Source: Atherix ibis (Eukaryota > Arthropoda > Insecta > Diptera > Athericidae). Taken from it: DNA of 64,000 bases. This document shows positions 1 to 11,646 of the stretch, piece after piece; position 1 is the first letter of the stretch, and each line of letters starts with the position of its first letter. The translations under genes and the position numbers were made by a program. The notes beneath the pieces were generated by a model. The model was not told where the DNA came from. It saw only the letters and a program-made list of their open reading frames with translations, and searched no databases. Location: assembly GCA_958298945.1 (NCBI GenBank), contig OY282606.1, positions 94,929,696 through 94,993,695 on the forward strand. Reading direction: 5' to 3'.

Positions 1-145
1 ATACATTTATCCTCTTTCAAACGCACCTAAATTCATATAAATTGGATGACAGTTGTTAAAGTTACAGCCATTTTAATAAAAGAAAAAGTGTGCTAATGTT
101 ACAAAACAAAAATGGCTGGGATATCATCATAAAATGCTCCTTTCA

Positions 146-196
146 TCTTGGTTTTCAGTTTTGGAAATAGAAAATTTCCAAAACTGAAAACCAAGA
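146..196. repeat. perfect 23-bp inverted repeat, 5-nt loop
   Basis: The arms 146-168 and 174-196 are perfect reverse complements (left arm begins TCTTGGTTTTCAG). The right arm continues the transposase coding strand past RPG. The left arm is its inverted copy, so the fold-back sits exactly where the rest of the transposase is missing. Confidence 0.9.
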
Positions 197-353
197 CCTG
201 GCCTTAGGTCGTCCTTTAAATCCTCACGACCATTTTTGAATCGTGTAAACCACGTATAAACTTGAATACGACTCATACAGTCATCACCATAAACTTTTTT
301 CATCAATTCGTATGTCTCAACGAATTTTTTTTCAAGTTTAAAACAAAATTTTA
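194..353 (-). pseudogene. mariner transposase N-terminal (HTH) fragment
   Basis: Translating the minus strand from about 353 down to 194 gives an uninterrupted run with the mariner paired-type helix-turn-helix signature: CFKLEKKFVETYELMKKVYG, then CMSRIQVYTWFTRFKNG, then REDLKDDLRPG. In intact mariners this is the first ~70 residues, which bind the terminal repeats. A frame break near 353 separates it from the likely initiator region (MLQNQKEE) on the same strand. Everything after the RPG motif, including the three catalytic aspartates, is gone, and the reading frame runs directly into the hairpin at 146-196. It cannot encode an active enzyme. Confidence 0.7.
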
Positions 354-520
354 TATTTCCTCTTTTTGGTTTTGTAACATTACCACACTCTTTTTTATTG
401 AAATGGCTGTAACTCTCACAAAGGAAGAATGTATCTTTTTAATGCTGCAAATTTTCAATAGATGGCGCTGCATATTGTATGATTTAAATATAAATTCCGG
501 TTGTTTTTGAGACACACTGT

Positions 521-1175
521 GTATGTTATCCATGGTGGCGTTTGTTTATTTGAAGGTTTGCCATTTTTTATTATGAATTGTTTAATGACCGAACAACGCG
601 TCTAAATTGTAAAAACTACTACAAAATATCAATTCTACCGTAGCCACGTGTCGCTCATACAATATTTTTTTTTACAGATTAGGCTCATTTATCGTCCGGT
701 AGATACGTCAAAAACCAAAATTACCATATCATATATAGCATTCTGAAAAGCCATAAGAAGCCACTGTATCTTCGACAAGTGTTAGTCTGATGTGCGTTTT
801 ATTTTGAAGATATCATTAGTCCATATTTCTTTTGAAAGTTAAAAAGAAACCATTACCGTCAAATGTGGTTTGAACAAGAGGCCTATTAATCCACACAACA
901 CGGCAAATTTTAGCTTGATTGCTCGAAAAAATCCCAGAACGCGTAATTTCGAAATTTGTTGATGTTCATTTGGTCTCCGTTAGATATTTCCTTGTTAGAC
1001 GACGAGAAATATTATGTTTAGCGACTTTTTAAAGTCAATATCCGTCAAGTAATGACCGAACTACAGTCGAAAGTATGCGAAAAAATAATCAAAAAACGAC
1101 TATCTGAATAATGTTATACTGCAAGGATAATGGCAAGTTCCCAAGGTATATAGAGAAATAAAAGTTTTATCAAAA
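521..1175 (+). mobile_element. Decayed DD41D (rosa-like) mariner relative, copy 1
   Basis: This stretch is homologous along its length to 6211-8112 once the younger mariner there is removed. Both begin TATGTTATCCATGG and end near AAATAAAAGTTTTA. Plus-strand translation gives broken transposase pieces: EQRV next to an HTH-like start around 590-640, and WFEQEAY near 870, which corresponds to the WFQQDGA catalytic motif of IS630/mariner transposases. Many stops and frameshifts are present, and the copy is shorter than a full element (~1.3 kb). Confidence 0.6.
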
Positions 1176-4100
1176 TTATTATCGACAACTAATAGTTTAT
1201 TTAAAATGACCATTTTTTTTTGCTTGTTTCTACTTTTTTTTTAAATTTGAAAATTTCCTTCCAATTACCTATAACGAATTTTTCACATTTTATAAAGAAG
1301 TAGAATTTGAATATATAAAAAAAAATATGCGCTTTATTTATATACAATTTTCGACTACTAACTAATCTATGAAAATCCCCAAAAAAATGATAATTTTTAC
1401 AAAAATTTCAAAATTATTTGCTAGTTTTTTTTGACTATCAATCAATAATTGTATTATCAATAAATGTTTAAAAAAAAATATAAATAACTCTTAATTCAAT
1501 AAATCACTTAAAATGTGATTGTATTTTTAATGGTGATGTTATAATTAATTATTAATAGTTCATAATTTCGAACTGTTTTTTTTCTGTATAAAAAAAATTG
1601 GACACTCAAAAATTAACAACTTTTAAAAGAAAAGTCTACTTACTTTTGTTACAATTAAATATAAAAACAATGAATATGAATTTTTGGACTTTTTGAATTA
1701 AAATATACTACAATTAAATTAATAAAAATTATTTTTTGGCACTCTTTTTATATAAAAAAAAAAACAATTTTGCATAAAATAAATCGGTTATAAATGCTAT
1801 AAAACGCACGATAAATTATTGAATTTAAGTATATTATAGAAATAAGATTAATAAAAAATGAAAAAAAACAATATTAATTCTGATAATATTAATTATTTGA
1901 TTTGTTATCTGAAAGCAGAAATGGCAGCTTTTTCATGTGCATAAATTATTAACTCAGTTGGTACTTTTGTTAATATGTTCAGTAAAAATTATTGTATTAA
2001 ATTATAATTGAAATTATTTTTTATTTTGTTAAAAATATTAAATCATTTATTTCAACTAAATAATGGTTAATATCGAATGATATTATTTGAATGATTTTTT
2101 AACTAAACAAATAAAATGGGGCAAATTCACCACAGTTAAAATTTCAAATAGACAAAACTATTCACAATTAATTTTTGTACCTGTTTTCACCATAATTTAC
2201 AATAATAAAATAAAAGCATTTTCTTTCAAATTTTTCATAATATTAAAAATTATTTTATAATTTAAAATTCTAAAAGCATATAATATAAAAAAATTAAAAA
2301 AAAAGTAAAAATATGATTTATAAAAAAAAACTATAATAAAATTAATATCAAGTTGGTGGTGATAAAAAAATAATAAGCATACGTGTATGTAATGGCTGGC
2401 TACACACAAAACTGTTATCAATAAAAAAAAATTAAAATTGACAGAAAAATACTCTATTAACCACAATTTTTGTCAACATTTTATTAATCAAAATACTTTA
2501 TGATAATAAAAAAAATATTTTTTTTAAAAAAATATTCTCAATAAATATCAAATAAACCATTTAGCATATACCATATGTACATGCGTTTATACATAAATTT
2601 ATGGATCCAAAATCTTTTTTATTTCAATTTCTAAATCGAGAGCGAGTTGAATAAAAAATAACTAATTACAAAATTTAAAAAAATTAAATACACATATACA
2701 TACATAGAACTAGAAATAAATTAATATTTTTCTTTTCGTTTTTTTATTTCTATTTTTGCAAAATCGTTTTATATTAAAAAAGTTCTTTTTTCCAACTTTC
2801 ACTTTTATTTCATTGCAAGTTTGAAGTATTATATTTAAATTGAATTAAATCCAATTTACACTGTATAAATTAAACAATAATTATAATAACATATGCTCTT
2901 TCACACAGACAGTACTTAAATTTATTAAAGTTTTTTCTTTTTTTTTGCTGCAATTTTTTTTTCTTCAAATAAATACCTTATTAATAATCATGAAAATTAG
3001 TACATTATTAATAAGAAATAATATTCATCATAATAACTAATTGATATAATTAAGAATAATTCAATTGTTAATTAATCAACACACATTTTATTATTTTTGC
3101 ATCCGTAAATATTAACGCGCACTATTATTTTAAAAAAAAAGACAACTAATAAACCTGTATCATTTTCATAAATTAACGGAAAAAAAATGACAGCTCATAA
3201 TTTTTTTAAATAAAATAAAACTGCAAAAAAAAACATCAAATTTTTATCAATTTTTATATTCGAATGTGCAAAATTGTATTTTACGCGCCAAAATACAACT
3301 ATGAATAGATTAGTTTTTTCAATATTTAGATTTAAAGGGGGTGAAGCGAGATACAGCGGCCATCCCCAGCTTAGAATGTATGTATATAACATACAATAAA
3401 TTAGAAAATTTAAAAAAAAAACAAATCCCTTTGAAATTAATTCATTGACGCACTATGGACTTAACTAACACCGGTTGAGTGACTAACCGTGTTTGAATAA
3501 GTGACTGAGGAGCAGTGTGTTGATTGATGAATTGATATCGTCGCAAATCGAAATTTCCTTAATTTAATCTTTTTTTTCTTTCTACAAAAAATATTTCTGT
3601 TTCGAATTTAACTTTAATATACACACAGTTTTCAAAGAAACATTTTTCAATTTTTCATAGTTTGGAAATTATTTTATTTTATCAGCAACAACAAGTGTTC
3701 AATGTTCCATTTTCTATTTCAATTTCGATTATTATGATTCTTTTATCTATCCGATAAACACTAAGGAGTACGATCGGTGTATAAGTAATGAACCACTATT
3801 GATATTTTTATCAGTCTACTATTAACAATATTGCTTAAAATAATTTGACGTTCTCTTCTTTGAGTGTGCCGCGAACGCACAGTTCAACGCGACTTCGTAT
3901 TCTGGACTCAAAGAATTTTTGCTTTAAAACGATGTGCCGCTAAAAAGTTTAACAAAGTCTGAGAGTGTGTGCTAGTAGTATCTAGTAGCATAAGGCTAAA
4001 AAGAAGAAGAAGAAGGAGAGACTATATTGTGAAAGTATGGGTGATTTTTGGATACGTAGTTTAGCTGATCGATTGTGCGGCAAGGCATTTAATTGAGCAT

Positions 4101-5490
4101 TTTTAAAGAACTTACAGATAAAATGGTATTTGAAAATTGCCATCTAAATGACCAGTTGAATTTCTTCGCACAACAAAAACCGAGTCTGATAAAATTGATT
4201 TAAGGCCAAAGCTCTCATATGTTGGTACGCACACGAATCTGCAGCACACAATAGAAGCTATACATACATACATATATATTGTATATGAAGTCCATAAACT
4301 CCATTCTTCTAAGAATACCGAAATCTGAGAGAAATATTTCATCATCATCAACTCGAAACTTCATCATTTAGTCCACGGGTTGTTATTTGCCTACCAAAAA
4401 ATCTTCTTTCTGATAAGATATTCAATTTTGTTTAGTTTTGTGATAACTAAACAAGGACAAATTCCAAATATCCTCATTCAATATGTTTGCAGAAATTATA
4501 CACGCGTTTGTGTGTACCAGCAACTGAACCACTCTCGATTTCATAATTTTTACCCATGCCAATACCATATATCTTTCTTTCTTAAGTGCGGGAAGGAAGC
4601 TGGAAAAGATTAGCTTGAAGAGAGTGCAAATAAATAAAATCCATAAAAACTGTTGCTTCTATTTTTCCCATTCGCATTTTATCAGTCAGTCACTTGAAAG
4701 TACGAGTATCTCTCTTGAATTATTCAACTTTAAGAATCTCCCATCAGACAACTTCAAATTTGAGGCTGTCGTCATTGCTGGCTGTAGTCGTTGGTTGTGT
4801 ACACATTTAGATAATGCAGAGCTGATAAAACTGATAAAACAGTTCACACTCATCGTTGTTGACATTCTCATTTCACGGCTTTACTGTATTTCCGCCCACC
4901 AAAAGTTCAGTTCTCCCCGCCTTCTCTCTCTCTATTTCTCTCTATTTCTTCACGACCAGCATACCGTGTAGCAATTTTCCAAAGCCCGAAGTTAATGTGG
5001 GAGTATGGATGTGTATGTGGATACATTCGCGTTCGGATCTCGTCTGTTCAGGATAATTCACTGGCGCATTTGTCCCGTCAAATAGAATTAATCCTTTTCG
5101 ATTGAATGAACACAAAAACTATATTTCACCTCCTTCCGCCCATGTGATGCCAATATTATAGAGTCGATTACCTAAGAGAAATATCCCGTTTTGAGGGCGT
5201 CCGATTTCGTTTATTCATTTTTTTTAAATTATTTCTTCAATCGATGATGCCTTTTATTGTCTGTCATTCACAAAATGATATAATTGTTGTTTTATTTAAG
5301 GTTTTTTTTTTATTTTTTTTTAAATTTGTTTATAAAAATTATTGTAAAACGAAAGGGTGAGTAGTGTTAATTCGGTTATTGTTTGGAAAATTGTCGAGTT
5401 TAGGGAAATTTTTCTTTTTCCAATATTATTGCTACTTTTTTTTTATCTCATTTCGACTAACATTAGTACTGAAATGTACTATATATTCTA
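1176..5490. other. AT-rich non-coding stretch; possible host 5' exon near 3.8-5.1 kb
   Basis: From 1176 to about 3780 the sequence is very AT-rich and I see no gene or recognisable repeat. From about 3840 to 5060 the base composition is more balanced, with a purine-rich (AAG)n tract near 4000. A 19-codon open frame starts at ATG 4037 (MGDFWIRSLADRLCGKAFN). This could be a 5' untranslated exon or upstream ORF of a gene lying elsewhere, but no splice-consistent continuation was found. Longer open frames here (4380-4971) lack protein-like composition. Confidence 0.3.
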
Positions 5491-5494
5491 AGCG

Positions 5495-5608
5495 TCACGG
5501 CACTAAGAAAGCCATTTTTAGCGACAAAGGATATTGGAATAAGGAAATTATAGTAAAAATGGAAAGGAAATAATTTTTTTAAGGGCTAACGACTGTGCTA
5601 CCGGGCCA
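5495..5608 (-). mobile_element. tRNA-derived SINE, copy 1 (internally deleted)
   Basis: On the minus strand the head reads GGCCCGGTAGCACAGTCGTT, which fits a tRNA A-box (TAGC...AGT). The 3' portion (TCCTTATTCCAATATCCTTT, then GCC and CACTTAGTG-like tail) matches the copies at 17875-17995 and 63748-63930. The B-box segment is missing, so this copy would lack a full internal RNA polymerase III promoter. Confidence 0.6.
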
Positions 5609-6468
5609 GATGTTATTGCTCTAATTTAATATTAATGTTGTTTACTTTGTAAATTTTTTTTTTTAAAGTATCACATTTTTGAAAAACCAAATCTTTGCTT
5701 TCTTTTTAATAGAATAGAAATTTTGTAAAATTCAATTAAAGCTAAGCAAATAAAAAAATGCTTAGAAGAAATAAATTTTAACAGAAAATTAAGAAAAAAT
5801 ATTTTCTCAAAAGTTGTCGGAAAATTTCATAATATCATAGTTGAAAAATCACAAGCCCATTATCAATAAATTGTACATAAAATCTCTTCAGTTCGCTGAT
5901 TTTCGACTTAACAAAGTAGAAAGCTAATTTGATAGCTGGTCTGGAAATATTAATTAGATTTTTTTTTTAAATTTTATTATCAGATACGTATAATAAAAGA
6001 CTGATTGCAATTTCAATGCGATCGTAATATTTTTTTACATATTTTAAAATGAAATGACTTTGAAGAATTTGTCTATGAAAACAAATATTCTTACTGAATA
6101 TTAGATAATTTCTATAAAAACAAATAAATATCTTATCGAAAATCTTATAAATAATATACACGGGTATGAATTTATTCTTACGAAAAGTACATTTGACAGC
6201 TGTCAAACATATATGTTATCCATGGTGGCTTTTGTTTAGTTTAAGGTTTGCAATTTTCTATTATGGATTTTTCAATAATGGAACAACACGTCTAAATAGT
6301 TAAAACTACTACAAAATATCAATTCTACCATAGCCACTTGTTGCTCATACAATATTTTCTTTAGAGATGAGTCTCATTTATCGTTCTGTCAATAAGCAGA
6401 ATTGAAGCCACTGTATCCATAAATCCATAAGAAGCCACTGTATCCTCGAAAAGTGGCAATCTGATGTA

Positions 6469-7744
6469 CGATAAGTCCTTAGAAAAAGATGGAAAAAAAC
6501 TGTTTTTAAAAAAAAAAATTTATTTTTCAACATAATGTCCTTTTAGCTCTATACACTTTTCCAACCGTTTTTCCAAAATTTTTATCCCGTCCAAAAAATA
6601 GAATTTCGGAAGTTCTGCAAATACTCATCCGTTTGAGCAATGACGTCCTCGTTGGAAGTGAACCGTCGTTCGCCAAGCCATTTCTTCAGATTAGGGAAAT
6701 GAAAATAGTCACTCGGTGCCAAATCTGGTGAATAAGCGGGATGCTGCAACAATTCCATTCTCAATTCCACAATTTTGGCCATGGAAACAGCGCAGGTGTG
6801 CACACGCGCATTGTCCTGATGCAAGAGGATTTTTTTCTTTTTCAGATGGGGGCGTTTCTCTTTGATTTCCTCGCTCAACCGTTGCAATAACGACGCGTAA
6901 AACGCTCCTGTTATTGTTTTTCCTTTTTCCAAGTAGTCGATAAAAATGATGCCCTGCGAATCTCAAAAAACCGTGGCCATCACCTTGCCGGCCGATGGCA
7001 CAGTTTTTGCCTTCTTCGGAGCCCGTTCACCCTTGAAAATCCACTGTGATGGCTGTCTCTTCGTTTCTGGAGTGTAGTAGTGTGTCCAGGTTTCGTCCAC
7101 AGTGACATATCGAAGAAGGAATTCGGCAGGATTGCGATGAAAGAGTGCCAACATAGCCTCAGAGTCCACTGCACGATTGCGCTTATTCTCCTCTGAGAGC
7201 AAACGCGGCACCCATCTTGCCGAAATTTTTTTCACAGACAATTTTTCATGCAAAATTGAAGCGACTGTACCTTGTGATATGCCCGTGGCCTCAACTAATT
7301 CGCGCACTTTAATTTGCCGATCGTTCAAAATCAGATCGTGGATTTTGTCGATGATTTCAGGAGTAGACACCTTAACTGGGCGTCCTGAACGGTGTTCATC
7401 TTTTGTGGATGAACGGCCACGTTTAAATTCATTCACCCAATTGTAAACCGTCGCAAACACAGGTGCAGATATGCCATGAACTGCATCCAACTCGACTTTG
7501 ATTTCTTTCGGGCTTAAGCCTTTCAAATGGAGATGTTTGATGATAGCCCTAAACTCGCTTTTTTCCATTGTTATGCACAAATAAATGTCGTTAACTTTAA
7601 TCGACGATAGAAATTGACCTACGCTATGGATCGAGCTGAAATTTTGACAGCTTTCCTGTCGATAATGCTACTTACAAAAAAAATCCTTACCGATACTACG
7701 AGCGCAATTCTTGGATTTTCTACGGACTTATTGAACGACCCTCG
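6469..7744 (-). mobile_element. DD34D mariner element, copy 1 (1276 bp)
   Basis: The element is flanked by TA (6467-6468 and 7745-7746). Its right terminal repeat is intact (inward on the minus strand: CGAGGGTCGTTCAATAAGTC). Its left terminal repeat lacks about 11 bases, leaving CGATAAGTCCTTAG. It carries one transposase gene on the minus strand. A closely similar copy lies in the opposite orientation at 16352-17620. The target is an older transposon, so the relative ages are clear. Confidence 0.9.
6520..7568 (-). pseudogene. mariner transposase (DD34D), nearly intact
   Basis: This would be a cut-and-paste transposase acting in the nucleus on its own terminal repeats. The start is the ATG at 7568 (MEKSEFRAIIKHLHLKG); four upstream in-frame codons lack an ATG. 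An N-terminal HTH region (residues ~1-110) is followed by the catalytic core: VTVDETW (first Asp), HQDNARVHT (second Asp) and YSPDLAPSDY (third Asp), with the 34-residue spacing between the last two aspartates typical of mariner. Two defects are visible. A TGA at 6963-6965 replaces a Trp codon (TVF*DSQG), and a one-base shift near 6600 moves the C-terminal tail (KILEKRLEKCIELKG, stop at 6520) to another frame. Otherwise the reading frame is open, so the copy decayed recently. Confidence 0.9.
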
Positions 7745-8112
7745 TACGTTTTAGTCTGAAGAAAAAGAAACCATTACCGTCAAATGTGGTTTGAACAAGA
7801 GGCTTATTAATCCACACAACACAACAAATTTTAGCTTGATTGCTCAAAAAAAATCCCAGGACTCGTAATTTCGAGATTTGGTGATGTCAATTAGTCTTCA
7901 AGGTCGTGCGATTAGACGCCGTTGGATATTTTCTTGTTAGTTTCAGATATTTTCTTGTTAGATACTCGTATGTTCTAAATGTGCGAAAAAATCATCAAAA
8001 ATTACTTCAAAAAGATATAATCCTGCTAAAAGTGACAATCTGAATAATGTTATACTGCAAGGAGAATGGTAAATTCCAAAGTATTTGAAGAAATAAAAGT
8101 TTTAACGAAAAT

Positions 8113-9350
8113 ACGAATTTAAAGTGTACTTTATTTAATTTTACTTTCCGAAACGAAAACTGAATAATTTTTATTAACAAATAAACAAATGACAATGTTT
8201 ATTACTCTGTAATTACTCTGCTATGATCAAAATCGATTTTATTGAGAAAAATGATTTATTTTTGAATTTTCTTTTTAACATAATTGCAATTTTTTTTAAA
8301 CATGAAAATAAATAAAAAAAATTTACTTACCATTCTGTATTTACATTATTTAACCATATTGAATAGAAAATATTAATAATTTAAATGCGTGCTAAAAGCC
8401 AATTACAACAAATACGTGTAGTTGTGATCACAAAATGAAAAATGAACAAATTACTCAATTGACTTCGATTTTTCGATTTTTAATCAATCAAACTGACAAT
8501 AAAACTATCTGCTATGTACATTTGTTTAAATAATATTCTACTACTATCCAGAAAAATGACCCTGAATAGTTAATAATATTAATTAATGGTCATACTTGTA
8601 CACACATTTCAGTTGATAGTTTTATTTCCTTGAACTTTGAAAATATCTTGAAGTGATTGTACTAGAAAACAGAGAATATTTAGTTTAACAAACTAGAAAA
8701 CAGAGAGAATTGTCCATTTAGAAAATATTTTTAATACATTCAATGTAGTATGAAAAATTTAGGAATCATGGATAAAAAAAACTTTAATTATAAGAAAAAT
8801 TGCTCTTTTCAGTGCTATAAACATTTCTATTCAAGGAGTTGAGAAGGATTATTCCATAAGAAAATAATTTGAAAATATTTAACGACTTTTATTTTCCTAC
8901 TTTGGCAGCAGTTCTTAAGGTAATATTGCTAAAATCCATTCATTGACAGTGATTACATATCCTTGCTTACAGCCATAAACTTTATTAAAATTTTGTTTTT
9001 GTATATCTAAAAAAAAATTTCATTTCCTTTTTTTTCTTATTGTAATGTCTCTAAAACCATTTGGCAACTTCATGTTTTCTGTAGCTTAGCGTTGGCAGCC
9101 TCCCTAATGGTACTGGTCGGTAGTAAGTGGATATTATATGACATTTATTTAAAATATAGGGAGTGGTGAACACCGCAGACATAACGTGAAGAACGAGATT
9201 GGTTACCGAAGAAGAAATCTAGGGTAAATGCGGGTCTGACTTACCTTCGAAGAAAAAATTTTCCTGTGTTTGTTCAGTCTGTTTGGCTACGTAATGGCTA
9301 AGGATATCAAAGATCATTTTTTTAACAATCGAGAAAAGTTCAGCATTTGA
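8113..9350. other. AT-rich stretch without recognised features
   Basis: No open frame with protein-like composition, no RNA gene and no repeat was recognised. The end of this stretch (9170-9350) may contain the decayed 5' end of the mariner remnant that follows. Confidence 0.5.
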
Positions 9351-9354
9351 GTGA

Positions 9355-9645
9355 GAACAGAGCGGTGGAAATTTTGAGCAGCGATATGCCATCAAATTTG
9401 TGGTAAGCTTGATGAATTTGTGAATTTGAAATACAAAATTTTGCACCGAGTCAACGGGAATTTATTCCTTATGAGAGGAGCACAAGTTATTCGGTGGCAT
9501 AAAGCCTACCTTAAGAAAGCCTTCAAAATCGAAAATTTTCGAAAATATGGGCTCTTGTTCGTACTGTCGATAACATCTAAAGGAGTTAAAGCCTTCCAGA
9601 ACTGCCACGAAGTCGAAACAATGCCTCCTTTGGATGGAACCTTAC
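9355..9645 (+). pseudogene. mariner transposase remnant, N- and C-terminal pieces joined by a deletion
   Basis: Plus-strand translation gives RYAIKF (~9385), then LMRGAQVIRWHKAYL (9468-9515), matching the HTH region of mariner transposases (the R.V.EWHKRF motif). It continues through a short spacer into VDNI and KAFQNCHE (9570-9615), which match the C-terminal tail (DNIKRSV...AFQHCYE) seen in the elements at 45.3 kb and 54.7 kb. The catalytic core between these pieces is missing. Frameshifts are present. Confidence 0.6.
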
Positions 9646-9649
9646 TATA

Positions 9650-11005
9650 TTTCCTCACTACACGTATATGTGTCAGTGTGCCAATAGCTGGGAAAAAGCT
9701 AGTCGAGGCAGTGGTAAACCGTTGCATTAGACTCGCCAGTGGAGCACATCGGACATCTCCCTATGCCTTCCTATTTTCAAAAGACATCTCAAAAACCTAT
9801 GCCTTCCAAATTCCGCCCTCCACACTTTAATCAAAAACATTATCATCTCCTCCAGTTCAAAAAGCAACTCATCATCGCTATCACTATTAATATCCCACCT
9901 TGAAAGAAATTCATCAATCCTCCCCCCTCGTTTTGCAAACTTCTCTTCCACGTTTGCAAACCGTGGTTGGGAGCAAAGTTGAATGTGACTGCTTCTCTTG
10001 ACAGAGGCTAGTACTGATCCGTCCACATATAGGAAACTTTTCCTTGAACAGTTGGACGGATTAAAAGATCATTGACTGTTCACTGATGTCGCCGCTGATA
10101 CCGATACTACATCTTTTTCGGTCGTCAAACTTTTTGGCTGCAGCACCCGCGCACTATGTTTTAGAATCTTCCCTTATAGGGCAGCTCCATATTACGGGGA
10201 GCTGTGGGCCATGAAAATTAGCAATTGAAATTGCGAGCAATATTCCCAGCCAACAAATCGTTATTATTTTTAGCGACAGCCTTGACGCCCTTAAAGCCAT
10301 TTGTGGCCCATCGAGTGGCCCCAGTACTTAGCGCAATTCGTCATAGCCTACTTAGCAGTAGGAGTGTCGAGTTGCAATGGATGCCGGGGGGCATGTGGGA
10401 ATTGTGGGTAATGAAAGTGCTGACAAGTTGGCTGGAGAAACACTCCGTCGACCACTGATCACCGTCATTTCCAATCTACTAACAGAATGGCAACTAACAC
10501 TATTAGCCATCCGCAGACACGATGACTGGGCCAATTGTCGACTCATTGGATAACCACTAATAAACCAGTGTATTCAGCATCCATACTGAAATTCTGGGTG
10601 CGAAAGCTTCTCAGAATCCGAATTGGACATACTGCTCTTACTCATAACTTCCTTTTTGACAACACCAAGCATCCCTTATACCAATCCTGTCGTACCCATT
10701 TTACTATCATCCATATTCTATATGAATGCCACACAACCAAGAATTACTTCGCGAGCCAGATTTCTCCCATTATGGAGCTCCTGGACCCAACAACTCCATT
10801 CGCTAGTCACCTATTTAAACTTCTACAACATACCAATCTGCTCCACAAAATATAACAAAATTCTTAATATTCTATACTACTAACCACGGACCAGTCTCTC
10901 TCAGATAACTTCCCACACGTACTACGAAGTCACCAAATGGCCTCACGGTCGTGGCGCTATGAAGTGACCTCTGGCGCATGTCTAAGGGACCGTACAAACA
11001 AACAA
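9650..11005 (+). mobile_element. I-like non-LTR retrotransposon (LINE), 3' part of ORF2, degraded
   Basis: Coding traces appear in the order expected for an I-clade LINE. First comes the end of the reverse transcriptase thumb (RCIRLASGAHRTSPYAFL, ~9720-9770). A long decayed linker follows. Then comes an RNase H region: an FTDVAAD-like start near 10080, then HVGIVGNESADKLAGE at ~10392-10440. Finally there is a C-terminal Cys/His segment (RIGHTALTHNFLFDN, HILYECH, 10620-10730). The 3' tail ends in an ACAAACAAACAA run near 11000. Numerous stops and shifts mean it is dead, and the 5' part is absent, as in typical 5'-truncated LINE insertions. Confidence 0.75.
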
Positions 11006-11646
11006 ACAATGCCTCCTCTGCCGATATAAGGAACTCAGCTGTCCAAGGAAACGATGAGCTAAAATTGTAGATAATCAATTTAAATTAAAAAAACACACGC
11101 AACTTTTGAACTTTTTGTTAAAATATTTATTTAGCACTAAAAAGTGCTGATTTTTTTTTCAAAGTTATTTTTTCATAATATTTTCTACACCCTCAAAATA
11201 CTGACAGATTGTAAGGTACCCTGTTAAAATAAAAATACAAATATTTTATTGCGCCAATAATTATCTTTTAAATTAAGATAAAATAAAAGAATTTCTTGAA
11301 AACCAATTTATAAACTTGAAATTTTTTTCTTTGTTGATTAAAAAAACTTTAAATAGATTATTATTTTTATGATGATAAAAAAAATAATAATAAATAATAT
11401 TAGGTCAATGGAGTTCAAAACGAATAGCCTTGTGATAATGTTCTTTGTGAGTGCAATAATATTTTCACTAACAAATTGAAATCTTATCAATGTAGAAACT
11501 AAAAGGTATCAATATTTATATTTATTCCAATCAATAATATATTTTCTATTATTTTACTCTAGTACTTATCATTTAAAGATTTTTCTTTTACGTAAACTAA
11601 TGTTTTTGATCTCTAATATAGTAATTATTATAATAATTTTTATATA
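11006..11646. other. AT-rich non-coding stretch
   Basis: No gene or repeat was recognised between the LINE tail and the mariner at 11647. Confidence 0.5.

Larger units (their letters stand above)
1..522 (-). mobile_element. mariner-like element, internally deleted, running off the left edge
   Basis: Bases 60-116 and 360-415 form a long inverted repeat, and between them the minus strand encodes only the first third of a mariner transposase (see the pseudogene at 194-353). The right end lies near 510-522, reading inward on the minus strand as TGTCTCAAAAACAACCGG. The left terminus is outside the window or lost. The catalytic domain is absent and is replaced by a perfect hairpin at 146-196. The copy is therefore non-autonomous. 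Confidence 0.65.
6211..8112 (+). mobile_element. Decayed DD41D (rosa-like) mariner relative, copy 2, split by a younger mariner
   Basis: 6211-6468 and 7745-8112 together align with 521-1175. The plus strand still shows MDFSIMEQHV near 6263 and, after the insertion, WFEQEAY followed by GLVISRFGDVN and RSCD around 7790-7910. These are the catalytic-core landmarks of DD41D transposases. Stops and frameshifts are frequent, so it is dead. The DD34D mariner at 6469-7744 interrupts it at a TA that corresponds to TG in copy 1. Confidence 0.7.

Noticed and set aside
4380..5056. Several overlapping open frames of 60-118 codons
   Set aside because: Composition is not protein-like, there is no recognisable motif, and both strands are equally open.
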